Assembly (NCBI GenBank): GCA_031292015.1
Contig: JARLHY010000005.1
Span: forward strand, 1-64,000
Direction of reading: 5' to 3'
DNA from: Negativicutes bacterium
GTDB taxonomy: Bacteria > Bacillota_C > Negativicutes > Sporomusales_B > JARLHX01
Length of the DNA stretch: 64,000 nt
The translations under genes and the position numbers were made by a program. Shown in pieces: positions 41,691-51,536 of this stretch. The notes below the pieces were generated by a model, which did not search any database, had not been told where the DNA came from, and saw only the letters and a program-made list of their open reading frames with translations. Positions within the stretch are counted from its first letter, which is position 1, and the number at the start of each line of letters is the position of its first letter.

Positions 41691-44129
41691 TTAGGGTGCG
41701 GCTGCTCCCTGCCGCAAATTTTTCACCAGCATGAGCTCGTTACCCTCCCTGTTATACACCACCCGATCCATCCAGGCCATCATGATGGGAATGCCGCGGC
41801 CATGCTCCGCGTCCTGCAGGGATTCGAGGAACCGGTCGACGCCCTTCGCCGCGACCTGAGAGACAATACCGTTCCCATCGAACCCGATCCCATCATCTTT
41901 TACCCTCAGGATCAAGCTGGAGCCGATAAGGTTGAGCTTTAACCGGACCCCGGCTCCGTATCGCCGGGCGTTGGCGACTGCTTCCCATGCCGACACTTCC
42001 ACTTTGTCCGCATCCGGCCCGGCGACCTCCTGCAGCAATACTCTGATCCGGCGGCGGATATTGTCCCGCTCGGCCGGATTGGACATATCGAAGTAAAGCG
42101 GAAAAGCATCCAGATTTCTCACTTTCAGGCAAACCGCCGAACAGTCATCACGGCGATTGGGATTGGAGGCGGTTTTTCTCAGCGCGCCGACAGCGGCTGC
42201 AAAGTTGTTGAAATCCGCCGGCAACTCTTCCGGCGTTGCTTCCTGGATGCCATCGGTCATGAAGAAGAAAGTATCCCCGGGCTTGATGGAAAGGGTCTTC
42301 ATCTCAAAGGCTTCCAGCTCGCACATTCCCAGAAAGTTGCCGGGCAGCCCCACCCATTCGGCCTTGCTGCCGCTGCAGGCGATGAAATAGTTGATTCCTC
42401 CCGCCACGCACGACAACGTCTTTTTCCTGAAATCAACCGTAAAAGCCATCATGCCCACAAACGAATCATCAGGAAAGTAGGCCAACAGTCTTTTGTTGAT
42501 ATGGGCGAAAACTCTTGGTGTCCAGTCCTGTTCTTCCACCAGCATTTCATTGAGCATCCCGCTGACGGTGGCGGTGTGGAGGGCCGTCCCCATGCCGTGA
42601 CCGGTGACATCGATCAGGTAGCCCAAAAAACGGCTGTGATCCCGCGACCAGCGATATCCAAACAAGTCGCCGCTCACAAAGTGCACGGGTTCAAAGATGG
42701 TTTTCACCTGAAGCTGCCTGTCCAGAATATCCTTCGGCAGCAAGGAACGCTGGACCGCCCCGGCCTTCTGGACATCGGTCTGGATCAGCGTCTGCAGTTT
42801 TTGCTCCAGCGAGATGTCATGATACGACACCATGATCAGCCTTTGACCGCGATAGTCGATGACAGTTCCTGCCCGCTGAACGTATAGGACCCGGCCGAGT
42901 TTATGCTGGTAAAGACGCACGGCGACAGGCGTAACCCCTTGCTCAGTCAAATCGGCGATATCCCTAGCATTCCTGTCTGTCGAATCTTTCAGGACAATGT
43001 CTTGCAACGCCAGCGACAGCGCTTCGGTTTCCGAATAACCGAACATGTCAAGAAACGCCTCGTTCACTTCCACGATCCGCAAGGTGTCGAATTCGGCAAT
43101 CGCCACGGCGCCGGCCGCTTGTTTCAGCAAGACCCGGTAACGGTCCTGGGCCGCATCCAGGTCTAGCAGAGTGCGGTCTTGCCTGCGGGTTTGCAGCCGG
43201 ATGATCCACAAGGACAGCACCAGTACGGCCGAGAGTGCCGCCGCCCAGTAATAATATATCTGTAAATGCGGCAGGAGGCTTCTGAGCACGCTCTCTTTTG
43301 CCACACCAGCCAAGACAATGACAGGATATTCCGGCATCATCCGAAACCAGCCAATGCGTAAAGCCGCGTCCGACTTGGCGACTGCCTCATAAGCGCCCGA
43401 CGTTTCGCCATGCCTGATGCGGTCAAAAATGACATGGGAGCGAAACTGGTCGGCAACTTCCTGGGTAGTGACAATATTGGGAACCCGGCCAAGATAGCTG
43501 CCATCGGCGCGAAGCAGCACAATACTATAGTTGTAACTAAGCTCGAGGCGGCTGAATACCTTGTCCAGGTAATCCGGATCGATTCCCACGGCGACAATAC
43601 CCGCGAAATTTCCATCCCGGTCGTTCAAGCGCCGGCTCAAGAAGATGGCCGGAGTCCCGGTGGCGCGACTGACCAAAGGCGCGGCGATAGTAAGCCGTTC
43701 CGTATCACGATTGATCTGAGCCGCGAAATGTTCCCGCGTCGAGATATTGAGCGGCCCTTCAAGAGGCACGGCGCTGAAAATCAGATCACCGTTCCTGTCG
43801 GCCACGGAGATCTGGTTCGCAACGCCCCTGTGCATGAATCTTCTGAGCACATCCTGATGCGCAGGATCGATCCTCCCCAGGAGCTCCATGTCTGTCTTCA
43901 TCATGATCAGAATATCGTCGGACTCGGACAGCATGCGCCGGACACTTTCTTCCACGAAAAGCGCCGTGTTGCGATTGGAAGCGTTTACTTCCTCCATCCG
44001 CAGATTGTATTCCCTCTGATACAGCATATTTGCCGTAAAAAAAGACGCCAGGCAGATCAAACCCGCCAGCAGACCGAGCGGAAGCATGATGCGGAAGAAG
44101 GAAGTTCTCTTCTCAGCGTATCCAGGCAT
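41691..44129 (-). CDS. Cache-PAS-PP2C phosphatase fused to an anti-sigma-type kinase domain
   Basis: An 812-residue signalling protein. The order is TM1 (about 12-32), an extracytoplasmic dCache-like domain (about 35-285; ISTREHF, GIDPDYLDKVF), TM2 (about 290-310), a PAS domain (about 330-450), a SpoIIE/RsbU-type PP2C phosphatase (about 470-670; GDLFGYRWSRDHSRFLGYLIDVTGHGMG, FFFMTDGIQEA) and a C-terminal HATPase of the RsbW/SpoIIAB type (about 690-800; VEVSAWEAVANARRYG, VKDDGIGFDG). Start: the ATG at 44129 with AAGGGG. It would convert an external small-molecule signal into dephosphorylation of an anti-sigma-factor antagonist while carrying its own kinase-like module. No sigma or antagonist gene lies nearby. 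Confidence 0.9.
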   Translation of the reverse strand: MPGYAEKRTSFFRIMLPLGLLAGLICLASFFTANMLYQREYNLRMEEVNASNRNTALFVEESVRRMLSESDDILIMMKTDMELLGRIDPAHQDVLRRFMHRGVANQISVADRNGDLIFSAVPLEGPLNISTREHFAAQINRDTERLTIAAPLVSRATGTPAIFLSRRLNDRDGNFAGIVAVGIDPDYLDKVFSRLELSYNYSIVLLRADGSYLGRVPNIVTTQEVADQFRSHVIFDRIRHGETSGAYEAVAKSDAALRIGWFRMMPEYPVIVLAGVAKESVLRSLLPHLQIYYYWAAALSAVLVLSLWIIRLQTRRQDRTLLDLDAAQDRYRVLLKQAAGAVAIAEFDTLRIVEVNEAFLDMFGYSETEALSLALQDIVLKDSTDRNARDIADLTEQGVTPVAVRLYQHKLGRVLYVQRAGTVIDYRGQRLIMVSYHDISLEQKLQTLIQTDVQKAGAVQRSLLPKDILDRQLQVKTIFEPVHFVSGDLFGYRWSRDHSRFLGYLIDVTGHGMGTALHTATVSGMLNEMLVEEQDWTPRVFAHINKRLLAYFPDDSFVGMMAFTVDFRKKTLSCVAGGINYFIACSGSKAEWVGLPGNFLGMCELEAFEMKTLSIKPGDTFFFMTDGIQEATPEELPADFNNFAAAVGALRKTASNPNRRDDCSAVCLKVRNLDAFPLYFDMSNPAERDNIRRRIRVLLQEVAGPDADKVEVSAWEAVANARRYGAGVRLKLNLIGSSLILRVKDDGIGFDGNGIVSQVAAKGVDRFLESLQDAEHGRGIPIMMAWMDRVVYNREGNELMLVKNLRQGAAAP

Positions 44130-44282
44130 TGTGATCCCCTTCGACATTATTCGCCAAGTGAGGATATAATTCCCGGCGCCTGCGACATAATCCTTTAGGT
44201 AATTTATGTAACTGCAATGCTGCAAAATCAGCTCACAGGCCAATATTGCGCATTCCGGCCGGTTGCCGCTCAGGTCGCGGAT

Positions 44283-45479
44283 CTATACCGGCGCCAGCAC
44301 CTTGATTCCCGCTTTGTAGACCTGGACAATGTTGCGTAAGGATTTGATGTCTTTGAGAGGATTTCCCTGGACGACAAGCAAGTCGGCCTGCTTTCCCGGG
44401 GTCAGAACGCCGGTTTCCGTCCCCACCCCGATGGCCGCCGCAGCCTCGCCGGTGGCGGAAGCGATAGCCTGAAGCGGCGGCATTCCCAGCTCGACAAACA
44501 GCGCCAGTTCCTGCCACACCTCACCATGGTGCACGCCGAGGGCGCCGGCGTCCGTTCCGGCCACGATCCCGGCCCCTGCGGCGATACCTCGCCGCACCAT
44601 AGCGCAGTGCCTGGTATACACCCGCTGAAGGCCGGCCTCCGGCAGCGTACGGCAGACATGTTCCCTGCCGTAGTCGAACATCCGCAGGAACGGAGTCAGG
44701 GTAGGCGTCCAGTAGGCCGGTCCGCCGCCAACAAGGTCGGCGGTCGCCTCATCGAGCAGCGCGCCGTGCTCGATAGTCTGAACGCCGGCGGCTATTGCCA
44801 GCCGGACGCCGTCGCTGCCGTTGGCGTGAACACTCACTGGCCGGTTAAGACGGTGCGCCGCCTCGACCGCCGCCTGCAATTCCCTGCCGGACATTTCCAC
44901 GGCGCCGGCTGTTTCGGTACGAAAGTCGACAATCCCGGTCAGCATCAGTTTAATGCAGTCCGCACCGGCCCCAACCTGCTCGCGCACCGCTTCAGCCATA
45001 GCGGCAGGACCGTCGGCTTCCCGGCCGCCGGCGTAGTGAAAATGGCCACCGGTGACGGAAATGGCGCGGTGGCAGGTAAGGACCCGCGGGCCGGCCAGTT
45101 TCTTCTGGCTGACCGCCTCTCTGAGCGCAATACCGATGCCGTCGGGCCCGCCCAGGTCCCTGACGGTGGTCACACCTTTTTTCAGGGTCGCCTCCAGGTT
45201 TTCTTCCGCCCGCAGCCAACGCATTTCCTTGGCTTCCTTCCAGCGCTGCTCCCGTATCTTCAGGTCAGAGACACCTTCCAGGAAAAGATGCACATGGGTG
45301 TCGATCAGCCCTGGCAGCACCGAGCAGGAGGAATAATCGACCGCCTGTGCTATCTGGTCAGCGGCAAAGTCGGCTTGTTGGCCGACAGCGGCGATTCTGC
45401 CGTTTTCGATGGCGAGATACTGTTCCTTCCGGGACGGATTGCCTGCACCGTCAATGAGCAGGCCTGCTCTAATCAGCAT
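44283..45479 (-). CDS. Metal-dependent amidohydrolase (imidazolonepropionase/prolidase-like)
   Basis: A 398-residue protein of the amidohydrolase superfamily. Motifs are PGLIDTHVHLFLEG (two His ligands), KLMLTG with the possible carbamyl-Lys, SVHANG, TIEHGALLD, and GTDAGALGVHHG (Asp). Its closest relatives act as Xaa-Pro dipeptidases or on N-acyl amino acids, but the substrate cannot be assigned. The gene starts with an ATG and lies 129 bases upstream of the end of the CODH/ACS operon, separated by a terminator. Confidence 0.88.
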   Translation of the reverse strand: MLIRAGLLIDGAGNPSRKEQYLAIENGRIAAVGQQADFAADQIAQAVDYSSCSVLPGLIDTHVHLFLEGVSDLKIREQRWKEAKEMRWLRAEENLEATLKKGVTTVRDLGGPDGIGIALREAVSQKKLAGPRVLTCHRAISVTGGHFHYAGGREADGPAAMAEAVREQVGAGADCIKLMLTGIVDFRTETAGAVEMSGRELQAAVEAAHRLNRPVSVHANGSDGVRLAIAAGVQTIEHGALLDEATADLVGGGPAYWTPTLTPFLRMFDYGREHVCRTLPEAGLQRVYTRHCAMVRRGIAAGAGIVAGTDAGALGVHHGEVWQELALFVELGMPPLQAIASATGEAAAAIGVGTETGVLTPGKQADLLVVQGNPLKDIKSLRNIVQVYKAGIKVLAPV

Positions 45480-45534
45480 CGGATGCCCTCCTTTCGCCCA
45501 GAGCCCGCGGCCGCCGATTTGGGGGACTTGCGCA

Positions 45535-45572
45535 GAAAATAGCCTTCCGGTGAGACCGGCGAGGCTATTTTC
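45535..45572 (-). terminator. Terminator of the CODH/ACS operon
   Basis: Outer stem GAAAATAGCC/GGCTATTTTC and inner CCGG/CCGG around TGAGA, 38 bases past the acsE stop. Confidence 0.85.
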
Positions 45573-45609
45573 ACAAATTCCGACCGCTGCAAAACATTTG
45601 GCGGCTGTA

Positions 45610-46404
45610 TTAAATGGAGTGTTGCCGGAACACCTTCTGATAAGAATCGCAATAAATATCTTTGTTGAGGATCAGGCGGGCGGTAGCGATGGCGTCAACC
45701 ATAGCTTCGTCCAATACGTCCAGAATGGCTGAGTCCAGTCCGGCGGCCATGGCCATGGTCGCAAACGTCCGGTTGATCAGCGGACGGTGCGGCGTTTTCT
45801 GGGATACGTTGCTCAGACCGACCGTGGTGCGGGGGGCAGGGTTGGACAGGGTTTTGAGCTGGCGAATCGTTTCCAGCACTTCGATGGCATGTTCCTGGGC
45901 CACATTGACAGGCAAAACGATCGGATCGAGATACAGATCTTCAAAAGGAAGCCCGTAGGCGTCGGCGTTGGCGACCAGTTCCATGCCAAAAGCCGCGCGG
46001 TCTTCGGCGCCCTTGGGCACACCCTTGTTGGTCATGCAAAGACCGATGACTGATGCATTATATTCTACCGCCAGCGGGAACAGGCGGTCAATCTCTTCCT
46101 GTTCGCATTTGCAGGAATTGATCATGCCCGGCCGCTTGAGCACTTTCAGCGCAGCCTCGATGGCGTCGAAATTCGTGCAGTCGAGGCAAAGCGGCAGGTT
46201 GGTTACTTCCTGGACAACCTCAGCCATCCATTTCAGGGTTTTAACCTGATCCTCGGCCTGGGGACCGGTGTTGATATCCAGGTAGTGGGCGCCGGCTGCC
46301 TCCTGCTGTTTGGCCATGGCCTGGATCGGCTCGGGATCCCATTCGGAAACCGCCTTGCCAATAACCTTGAACATGCCGTTGATTTTTTCACCGATCAGAA
46401 TCAT
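45610..46404 (-). CDS. acsE: Methyltetrahydrofolate:corrinoid/Fe-S protein methyltransferase
   Basis: A 264-residue TIM-barrel pterin-binding enzyme, the usual length. MILIGEKINGMF starts the barrel, HYLDINTGPQAEDQ and the pterin site DCTNFDAIEAAL follow, and GLSNVSQKTPHRPLINRTF carries the Asn that binds methyl-H4folate. It moves the methyl group from methyl-H4folate to the cobalt of AcsCD, the entry to the carbonyl branch of the Wood-Ljungdahl pathway. It is the last gene of the ten-gene operon. Confidence 0.95.
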   Translation of the reverse strand: MILIGEKINGMFKVIGKAVSEWDPEPIQAMAKQQEAAGAHYLDINTGPQAEDQVKTLKWMAEVVQEVTNLPLCLDCTNFDAIEAALKVLKRPGMINSCKCEQEEIDRLFPLAVEYNASVIGLCMTNKGVPKGAEDRAAFGMELVANADAYGLPFEDLYLDPIVLPVNVAQEHAIEVLETIRQLKTLSNPAPRTTVGLSNVSQKTPHRPLINRTFATMAMAAGLDSAILDVLDEAMVDAIATARLILNKDIYCDSYQKVFRQHSI

Positions 46405-46435
46405 ACCCTTGCCTCCTTATATTATGTAAGTTTTC

Positions 46436-47410
46436 TCATACCACCTGGGGAGCCATCAGTTCGGCGACATTTTGCCGCACCAGGCCGACCGCCTCGGGGT
46501 GCCGCATCACCAAGATGTGGACACCGCCCTGCAGCAGGGCGGACGCGGTCATTGCCTCCCAGAGAATGCCGCGCTCGGTTTGATTGCCCCAGGCCGGAAA
46601 CTCGCTTTCCGGCGCGTTGGCTTCTTTGGCACGCCAGGCTTCATAACCGACAGTGGCGATGATCGGGGTTGAAAGCATTTTATCGCCCTGCAGAGCACCG
46701 AGGCGTCCCCGCTCAAGAATGGAATAGGTATATTCGATGCCGTAGCCCAGACCGCCGGCGCCGGGGTCGACGACGATCCGGTCCAGACCAAGCCCCATTT
46801 CGGTAATCAGGATGTTCAGCTGTTTGCATATGTTGATGTCACAGGGGCTTAAGGCAATGACATTGTGCTTGTGGACCATGGCGGCCGCGACAACCGATTT
46901 GTAGTTTTCCTGTTCAGCCACTCCCAGCAGCAGGTTCTCGCCGGCTGCCGCCTCCGCAACCACCGGCAACACCTGATTGTCTTTTTCTTCATCACCACAG
47001 CCGACGACGATCAGCGGCACTCCCACCGCGGCCAGCACGTCCCTGACGATCTTCGCACATTCCTCCGGTGTGTGGTTCTCCAGGTCGGGATCGGCGCCGC
47101 TGAGCTTCAGATAAATCATTTCGGCGCCGAACTGCTCGACGCATTTTTTGGCCCAGGCGGCAGGGTTCGACAGTACGTCGGCAAACGGTCCTTTGACTAC
47201 TTCGTTCCATTGCTCGGGATTGCGACTGTGAACTTCCATCGCCATAACCGGTTTATAGGGAAGCTCACCTTCAAAATGGAGAAACGGCAGACTGCTGTCC
47301 CCTCCGACGGTTACAACGCTGGTCCGGGTCCCCCCGGCATCTTTCATCGCCCCGATGGTCACTGTATTAATTTTTCCGCTGTTTCTTTCTTTCAGAATTT
47401 GCAAGGCCAT
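46436..47410 (-). CDS. acsD: Corrinoid/iron-sulfur protein small subunit
   Basis: A 324-residue CODH/ACS delta subunit, a TIM barrel that with AcsC binds the corrinoid carrying the methyl group. It shows [26 protein letters not shown] and [22 protein letters not shown]. Length matches the family. It is placed between acsF and acsE, 31 bases upstream of acsE. Confidence 0.95.
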   Translation of the reverse strand: MALQILKERNSGKINTVTIGAMKDAGGTRTSVVTVGGDSSLPFLHFEGELPYKPVMAMEVHSRNPEQWNEVVKGPFADVLSNPAAWAKKCVEQFGAEMIYLKLSGADPDLENHTPEECAKIVRDVLAAVGVPLIVVGCGDEEKDNQVLPVVAEAAAGENLLLGVAEQENYKSVVAAAMVHKHNVIALSPCDINICKQLNILITEMGLGLDRIVVDPGAGGLGYGIEYTYSILERGRLGALQGDKMLSTPIIATVGYEAWRAKEANAPESEFPAWGNQTERGILWEAMTASALLQGGVHILVMRHPEAVGLVRQNVAELMAPQVV

Positions 47411-47430
47411 AATCGTGCTCCTTTCTATCC

Positions 47431-48183
47431 CTACAAGTTTACTTTAGCGCAGATTTCATTCACGGCTCGCACCGCCGGCGAACCGGCCGGCAGCTCGAAC
47501 AGAGGCGTGCCCGCCAAATCGTAGCGGGCCACCTCGGCGTCATAAGGCACCGTCCCGGTCAACGTCAGGCCGGCGGCGACAATCTCCTTCTGCAATACCT
47601 CGATGTCGCCAGGCTGATCTTTGGTCACAACCAGATAGATCTCCTTGACACGGGACTTCAAGGTCCGCACTAGGCTGAGGACCCGGCCCGCCGAACGGAT
47701 GGCCCGGGCGGAAGCGTCGCTCACGATAAACAATACGTCGATATCGGTGGCCACTCTCCGGCTGATATGCTCCATGCCGGCTTCATTGTCCATGACCACA
47801 TACGCATAGCCGGCTGCCAACAGCTCCAGATGCTTGCGCAAGATATTGTTGGGAAAACAATAACAGCCCGGTCCGTCCGGACCGCCCATCACCAAAAGAT
47901 CGACATCTTTCGTTTCTACCAGCGCCGATTGAAGCTTATATTCGATAAAGGTTTCCTGGGTCATCCCGGCCGGCAGTCCCTGGGAACCTTTCGTCTGGGC
48001 GATGACTTCGGAGATGGTTTCACCCAGGTTCAGCCCCAGGGCTTCGTTCAGGTTGGCGTTAGGGTCGGCGTCTACGGCCAGGATGGGGCGTTTTTGGTGT
48101 TCGATCAGATAGCGGATCAGCAGCGAAACAAAGGTCGTCTTGCCTGTTCCGCCCTTGCCGGCCACGGCAATATGTTTAGCCAC
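47431..48183 (-). CDS. acsF: CooC-like ATPase of the acs operon
   Basis: A 250-residue MinD/CooC-type ATPase: deviant Walker [26 protein letters not shown], and [15 protein letters not shown] place the start at a GTG (48183) with AGGAGG, which gives the expected [11 protein letters not shown] start; a longer frame overlaps the RACo gene and reads as a shadow. It is distinct from the cooC gene 7.5 kb upstream in the same operon. In Moorella the AcsF type assists nickel insertion into acetyl-CoA synthase; that role is likely here but inferred. Confidence 0.88.
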   Translation of the reverse strand: MAKHIAVAGKGGTGKTTFVSLLIRYLIEHQKRPILAVDADPNANLNEALGLNLGETISEVIAQTKGSQGLPAGMTQETFIEYKLQSALVETKDVDLLVMGGPDGPGCYCFPNNILRKHLELLAAGYAYVVMDNEAGMEHISRRVATDIDVLFIVSDASARAIRSAGRVLSLVRTLKSRVKEIYLVVTKDQPGDIEVLQKEIVAAGLTLTGTVPYDAEVARYDLAGTPLFELPAGSPAVRAVNEICAKVNL

Positions 48184-48214
48184 GGTCCATTCCTCCTGAA
48201 ATATGGTCTGCCAG

Positions 48215-50092
48215 CTATTGCAGCGACGGGAATAAGCCAAGATCGGTGTGCGGCAGGAAGAGCGCGGCGATAAATTCCTCCATGAACAAATTCCCTGCCG
48301 CCAGTTCCAGATAGGTGATGCGTTCCGCCAGGGCCTCGGCCGCAGGCAGCACCGCCGAAGCCACAAGACCGGCATAGGCGCCTTTTACCGAGGTGTTGCC
48401 GATAAAGTGGTACTTGGCGGACCCGATGTCCGGCAACAAACCGATCTCGACAGCGTCCGCGATGTTCAGATAGCTGCCGAAGCCGCCGGCGATATAAACA
48501 CGTTCGATGCTGGCCATCTCCATATCGACGGTCTTCAAAAGACTGCGCAGGCCTGCGTATACCGCGCCTTTGGCCCGCAGCAGATTTTTCACATCGGCCT
48601 CGGTAATCACCAGGTCGCGACCGCCGGCGGTTTCGTCAGCCCACGCCAGGACAAATTCGATCCCGGTCTCGGCCTTACGAATCCGCGGAGTGGCCAGGTC
48701 CTGCATTTTCCCCGCCCTGTCGATCACTCCGGCCCGGCGCATTTTCGCCAAAGCGTCGATAAGTCCCGAACCGCAGATCCCGAGCGGCTTTGTTCCGCCA
48801 ATGGTTGAATAGGTTACCTCGAAGGTCGCCCTATCGATCGCCAGGCGTTCGATGGCACCTTGCATCGCCCGCACGCCGTGGCTGATACCCGCCCCCTCAA
48901 AGGCGGGCCCGGCGGAACAGGCGCAACCCACCAGCCAGTCCCTGTTGCCCAGGACCATCTCCCCGTTGGTACCGATGTCGATAAACAGCGTCAGCGGCTC
49001 CTCTTCAGCCATGCCATTGGCCAGTACGCCGGCGACAATGTCGCCTCCGACGAAGCTGGCAACCGCGGGAAAGCTGAAGACAGGGGCATCAGGGTGAACC
49101 CTCAGTCCCAGTTCCCCGGCTTTGACGCAAGGAAACCGGCTTGCTACCGGCACAAAGGGTTCCAGGCGAATATAGCGGGGCTGAAGCCCAAGCAGCAGAT
49201 GGGCCATGGTGGTATTTCCCGCCGTGACAACGGCGCGGATATCGCCGGCACAGATGCCATGCTTCGCCACCAGGGCCGCCGTCAGGTCATTCACCGTCTC
49301 CGCGATGGCTTGCTGCAAATCTTCCAGTCCTTCGTCCTCTTCGCTGGCGTGAATGATGCGGGTTATCACGTCGTCGCCAAATTTAGCCTGCTTGTTGTGG
49401 GTTCCCTCTTTGCCGACAACCGTGCCGGAAAGCAGGTCCACCAAAAAAACCGCCACCGTTGTTGTTCCCACATCGACGGCGAGTCCCAAGAGACGGTTCG
49501 CGCTGCCGCGGGGTTCGATACCGATCACCTTGGCTTTTTCGCCGATTTTGATATATGTCACATCTACCTGCCAGTCGCTGCTGCGCAATATTTGCGTTAC
49601 CGCCCGCACCTGGCTCAGTTCCAGCTCGACATTCCGCAAGCCGGCGGCCTGCTCCAGAGCCATCGTCAACCGGCTCACATCACTGCCGGGGTCCATCAGA
49701 CTCGGGGGCGTCAGTTGAAGGCTGATCTTTTTGCCTATCGGATCAAAGCGGAAGCCGGCCGGCAGCATAAGAACATCAGTTGCCAGGCCGTCGTCCTGGC
49801 TGTCCACCAGCACCTGATGTTCCACCAGCCGCGAGGAGGGCGGGATTTCGACCACGACATCCCCGGCAACCCGGGTCTGACAGGCGAGGGTGAATCCATC
49901 GCAGGCCGGCGGTACTTCCGTTCTGACAGGACCGCTTACCACCCGCATCAGGCAATCGCCGCACGCACCTTCACCGCCGCAGCCGCAGCGGATTTCGATG
50001 TCCGCCTGGCGGGCCGCTGTCGCCAAATCGATATCGTCGTCAACTTCGATCAGTACATTGTCCGGTTGAAACAGTACGGTGTGTCTTGACAA
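48215..50092 (-). CDS. acsV: Reductive activator of the corrinoid/Fe-S protein (RACo)
   Basis: A 625-residue protein. The N-terminal 2Fe-2S ferredoxin domain has CGCGGEGACGDC and a fourth Cys in TLACQT (residues about 35-75). A linker follows, then the ASKHA-fold ATPase domain (LGLAVDVGTTTVAVFLVDL; FIDIGTNGEMVLG; GICGSGLIDALAKM; YIAGGFGSYLN). It uses ATP to return inactive Co(II) of the corrinoid protein to Co(I). Its place between acsC and acsF fits this role. Confidence 0.93.
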   Translation of the reverse strand: MSRHTVLFQPDNVLIEVDDDIDLATAARQADIEIRCGCGGEGACGDCLMRVVSGPVRTEVPPACDGFTLACQTRVAGDVVVEIPPSSRLVEHQVLVDSQDDGLATDVLMLPAGFRFDPIGKKISLQLTPPSLMDPGSDVSRLTMALEQAAGLRNVELELSQVRAVTQILRSSDWQVDVTYIKIGEKAKVIGIEPRGSANRLLGLAVDVGTTTVAVFLVDLLSGTVVGKEGTHNKQAKFGDDVITRIIHASEEDEGLEDLQQAIAETVNDLTAALVAKHGICAGDIRAVVTAGNTTMAHLLLGLQPRYIRLEPFVPVASRFPCVKAGELGLRVHPDAPVFSFPAVASFVGGDIVAGVLANGMAEEEPLTLFIDIGTNGEMVLGNRDWLVGCACSAGPAFEGAGISHGVRAMQGAIERLAIDRATFEVTYSTIGGTKPLGICGSGLIDALAKMRRAGVIDRAGKMQDLATPRIRKAETGIEFVLAWADETAGGRDLVITEADVKNLLRAKGAVYAGLRSLLKTVDMEMASIERVYIAGGFGSYLNIADAVEIGLLPDIGSAKYHFIGNTSVKGAYAGLVASAVLPAAEALAERITYLELAAGNLFMEEFIAALFLPHTDLGLFPSLQ

Positions 50093-50143
50093 GCGCGGTT
50101 ACCTCGCCTTCCTAGTCTTTGAAACCTGTCCGGCTTCTCTTTT

Positions 50144-51478
50144 CTACACAAAACGGGCTTTGGCGAAGGCCGGGATGCCTGCCGCCTCCTGCGGTCCCAC
50201 CAGTACGTTCCAGCCGGATTTTTCCTTCAACTTGCCGCTGAGTACGGCGGTGTAGCCGGGAATCACGCAGGTCGTATGCGTTACCTTGTCTTTGATACCG
50301 GAACTCTCCAGGAATGCGCTGATGGAATCGGCGCTGAACTTGCCGGAGGCCCAGGAAGTGAGCACCGAGGTGCCGTCGGTATCCACAGGCAGGATGTAAG
50401 CCGGGATTTTACTTGCCGCGACTTCCCCCTCAACCGCAAAGTAGGTCAGGGCAAAGTTGGTGCAGACATAGACAGGGGATTCCGGGGTCACCGCACCGAT
50501 CTCGTAGACCTTCGACTCGACCGCGATCGGCTTCTGCGGGTCGGTGTATACGTTTTGCCGCCAGGCCAGCAGCGGCAGAATCTGCGATTTCTCGTCAGCC
50601 TTGGTTACAATGATGCCGGCAAACTTGGCTACATACACACTGGCCTGGAGCATTTCCGCACAGGGGTCGGCCGAAGTGGTAAAAGCGATAGTGGGATAAC
50701 CGAAGGGGCGGAATTTCTTTTTGATCGCCAGCCGGCGGATCTGGGTCTGATCGGCCAACACCTGGGAAGTTTCCCTGCTACCGGTGTCCAGCACCAGTTC
50801 CTTATAGAGCGGGGCGATCTTTTCCACCAGCTCGGCGGTGTCGGCCAGGTTCTTCCCTTTGACCACCACCGGGCAGGCATGGGCTTTCGCCAGCTCCACC
50901 ACTTTTTGATAATTGTCGGCGGTGGCGGCGTGAAGCAGGGGTTTCTTGGCGGCGACCGACGGCAATGCCGCCTCAAAAGCCGCCGTGTTGCCGCTGACGA
51001 GGATCAGGGGCAGTTCGGTCCGGGAAGCGATAGTTTCCACCGCGGCTTTGTAAACGGCGGGATCGTTTGAGGCATTGTTGACGGCGATGAAATTCACGCT
51101 CAACTGCTGCCCGACCCGCTCGACTTTCAGGTCGTTGATCCTGGCAACCTTGGCCGCCAGCGCATCCGCCGACAGCGTATCGTTTACTTCGATCGCCAAA
51201 CCGGTGGGGTGGTAAAAGGTTTTATCGTGCCGGTAGATTACGGTTTCGTCGCCGAGCGCCAGGGCGTTTTCGCCGGTACCGACGGTCACCAGCCGCATGG
51301 GAGGCGCCGCCGCCGCTCCCAGATTCTCCTTGGCCTCCTCCGACACATGGGGACACAGCTCCAGCGCAGCCTTGCCTGCGGCGATGGACATCGCAAAAGC
51401 CAGGCAGGTAGGTGCCCCGCATTCCTTGCAGTTCTTTTTCGGCAGTTGTTTGAAAATATCCAAACCTGTTAAAGCCAT
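50144..51478 (-). CDS. acsC: Corrinoid/iron-sulfur protein large subunit
   Basis: A 444-residue CODH/ACS gamma subunit. The N-terminal [4Fe-4S] motif is NCKECGAPTCLAFA with a fourth Cys in LELCPHV (Cys 17, 20, 25, 42); a TIM barrel and the C-terminal corrinoid-binding domain follow. The start is the ATG at 51478 with GGGAGGAG; a frame extended by 54 codons into the acsB gap is not credible. With AcsD it shuttles the methyl group from AcsE to AcsB. Confidence 0.95.
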   Translation of the reverse strand: MALTGLDIFKQLPKKNCKECGAPTCLAFAMSIAAGKAALELCPHVSEEAKENLGAAAAPPMRLVTVGTGENALALGDETVIYRHDKTFYHPTGLAIEVNDTLSADALAAKVARINDLKVERVGQQLSVNFIAVNNASNDPAVYKAAVETIASRTELPLILVSGNTAAFEAALPSVAAKKPLLHAATADNYQKVVELAKAHACPVVVKGKNLADTAELVEKIAPLYKELVLDTGSRETSQVLADQTQIRRLAIKKKFRPFGYPTIAFTTSADPCAEMLQASVYVAKFAGIIVTKADEKSQILPLLAWRQNVYTDPQKPIAVESKVYEIGAVTPESPVYVCTNFALTYFAVEGEVAASKIPAYILPVDTDGTSVLTSWASGKFSADSISAFLESSGIKDKVTHTTCVIPGYTAVLSGKLKEKSGWNVLVGPQEAAGIPAFAKARFV

Positions 51479-51536
51479 CGTCTTTCTCCTCCCGTTTCGT
51501 CTGTAATAAGTTCGGTTCTCCGCCGCCCGGACCCAA

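Noticed and set aside
48184..48375. Longer N-terminus for the AcsF ATPase
   Set aside because: The extension overlaps the RACo gene in another frame and has a Trp/Arg-rich composition typical of a shadow; a GTG with AGGAGG gives the expected start.
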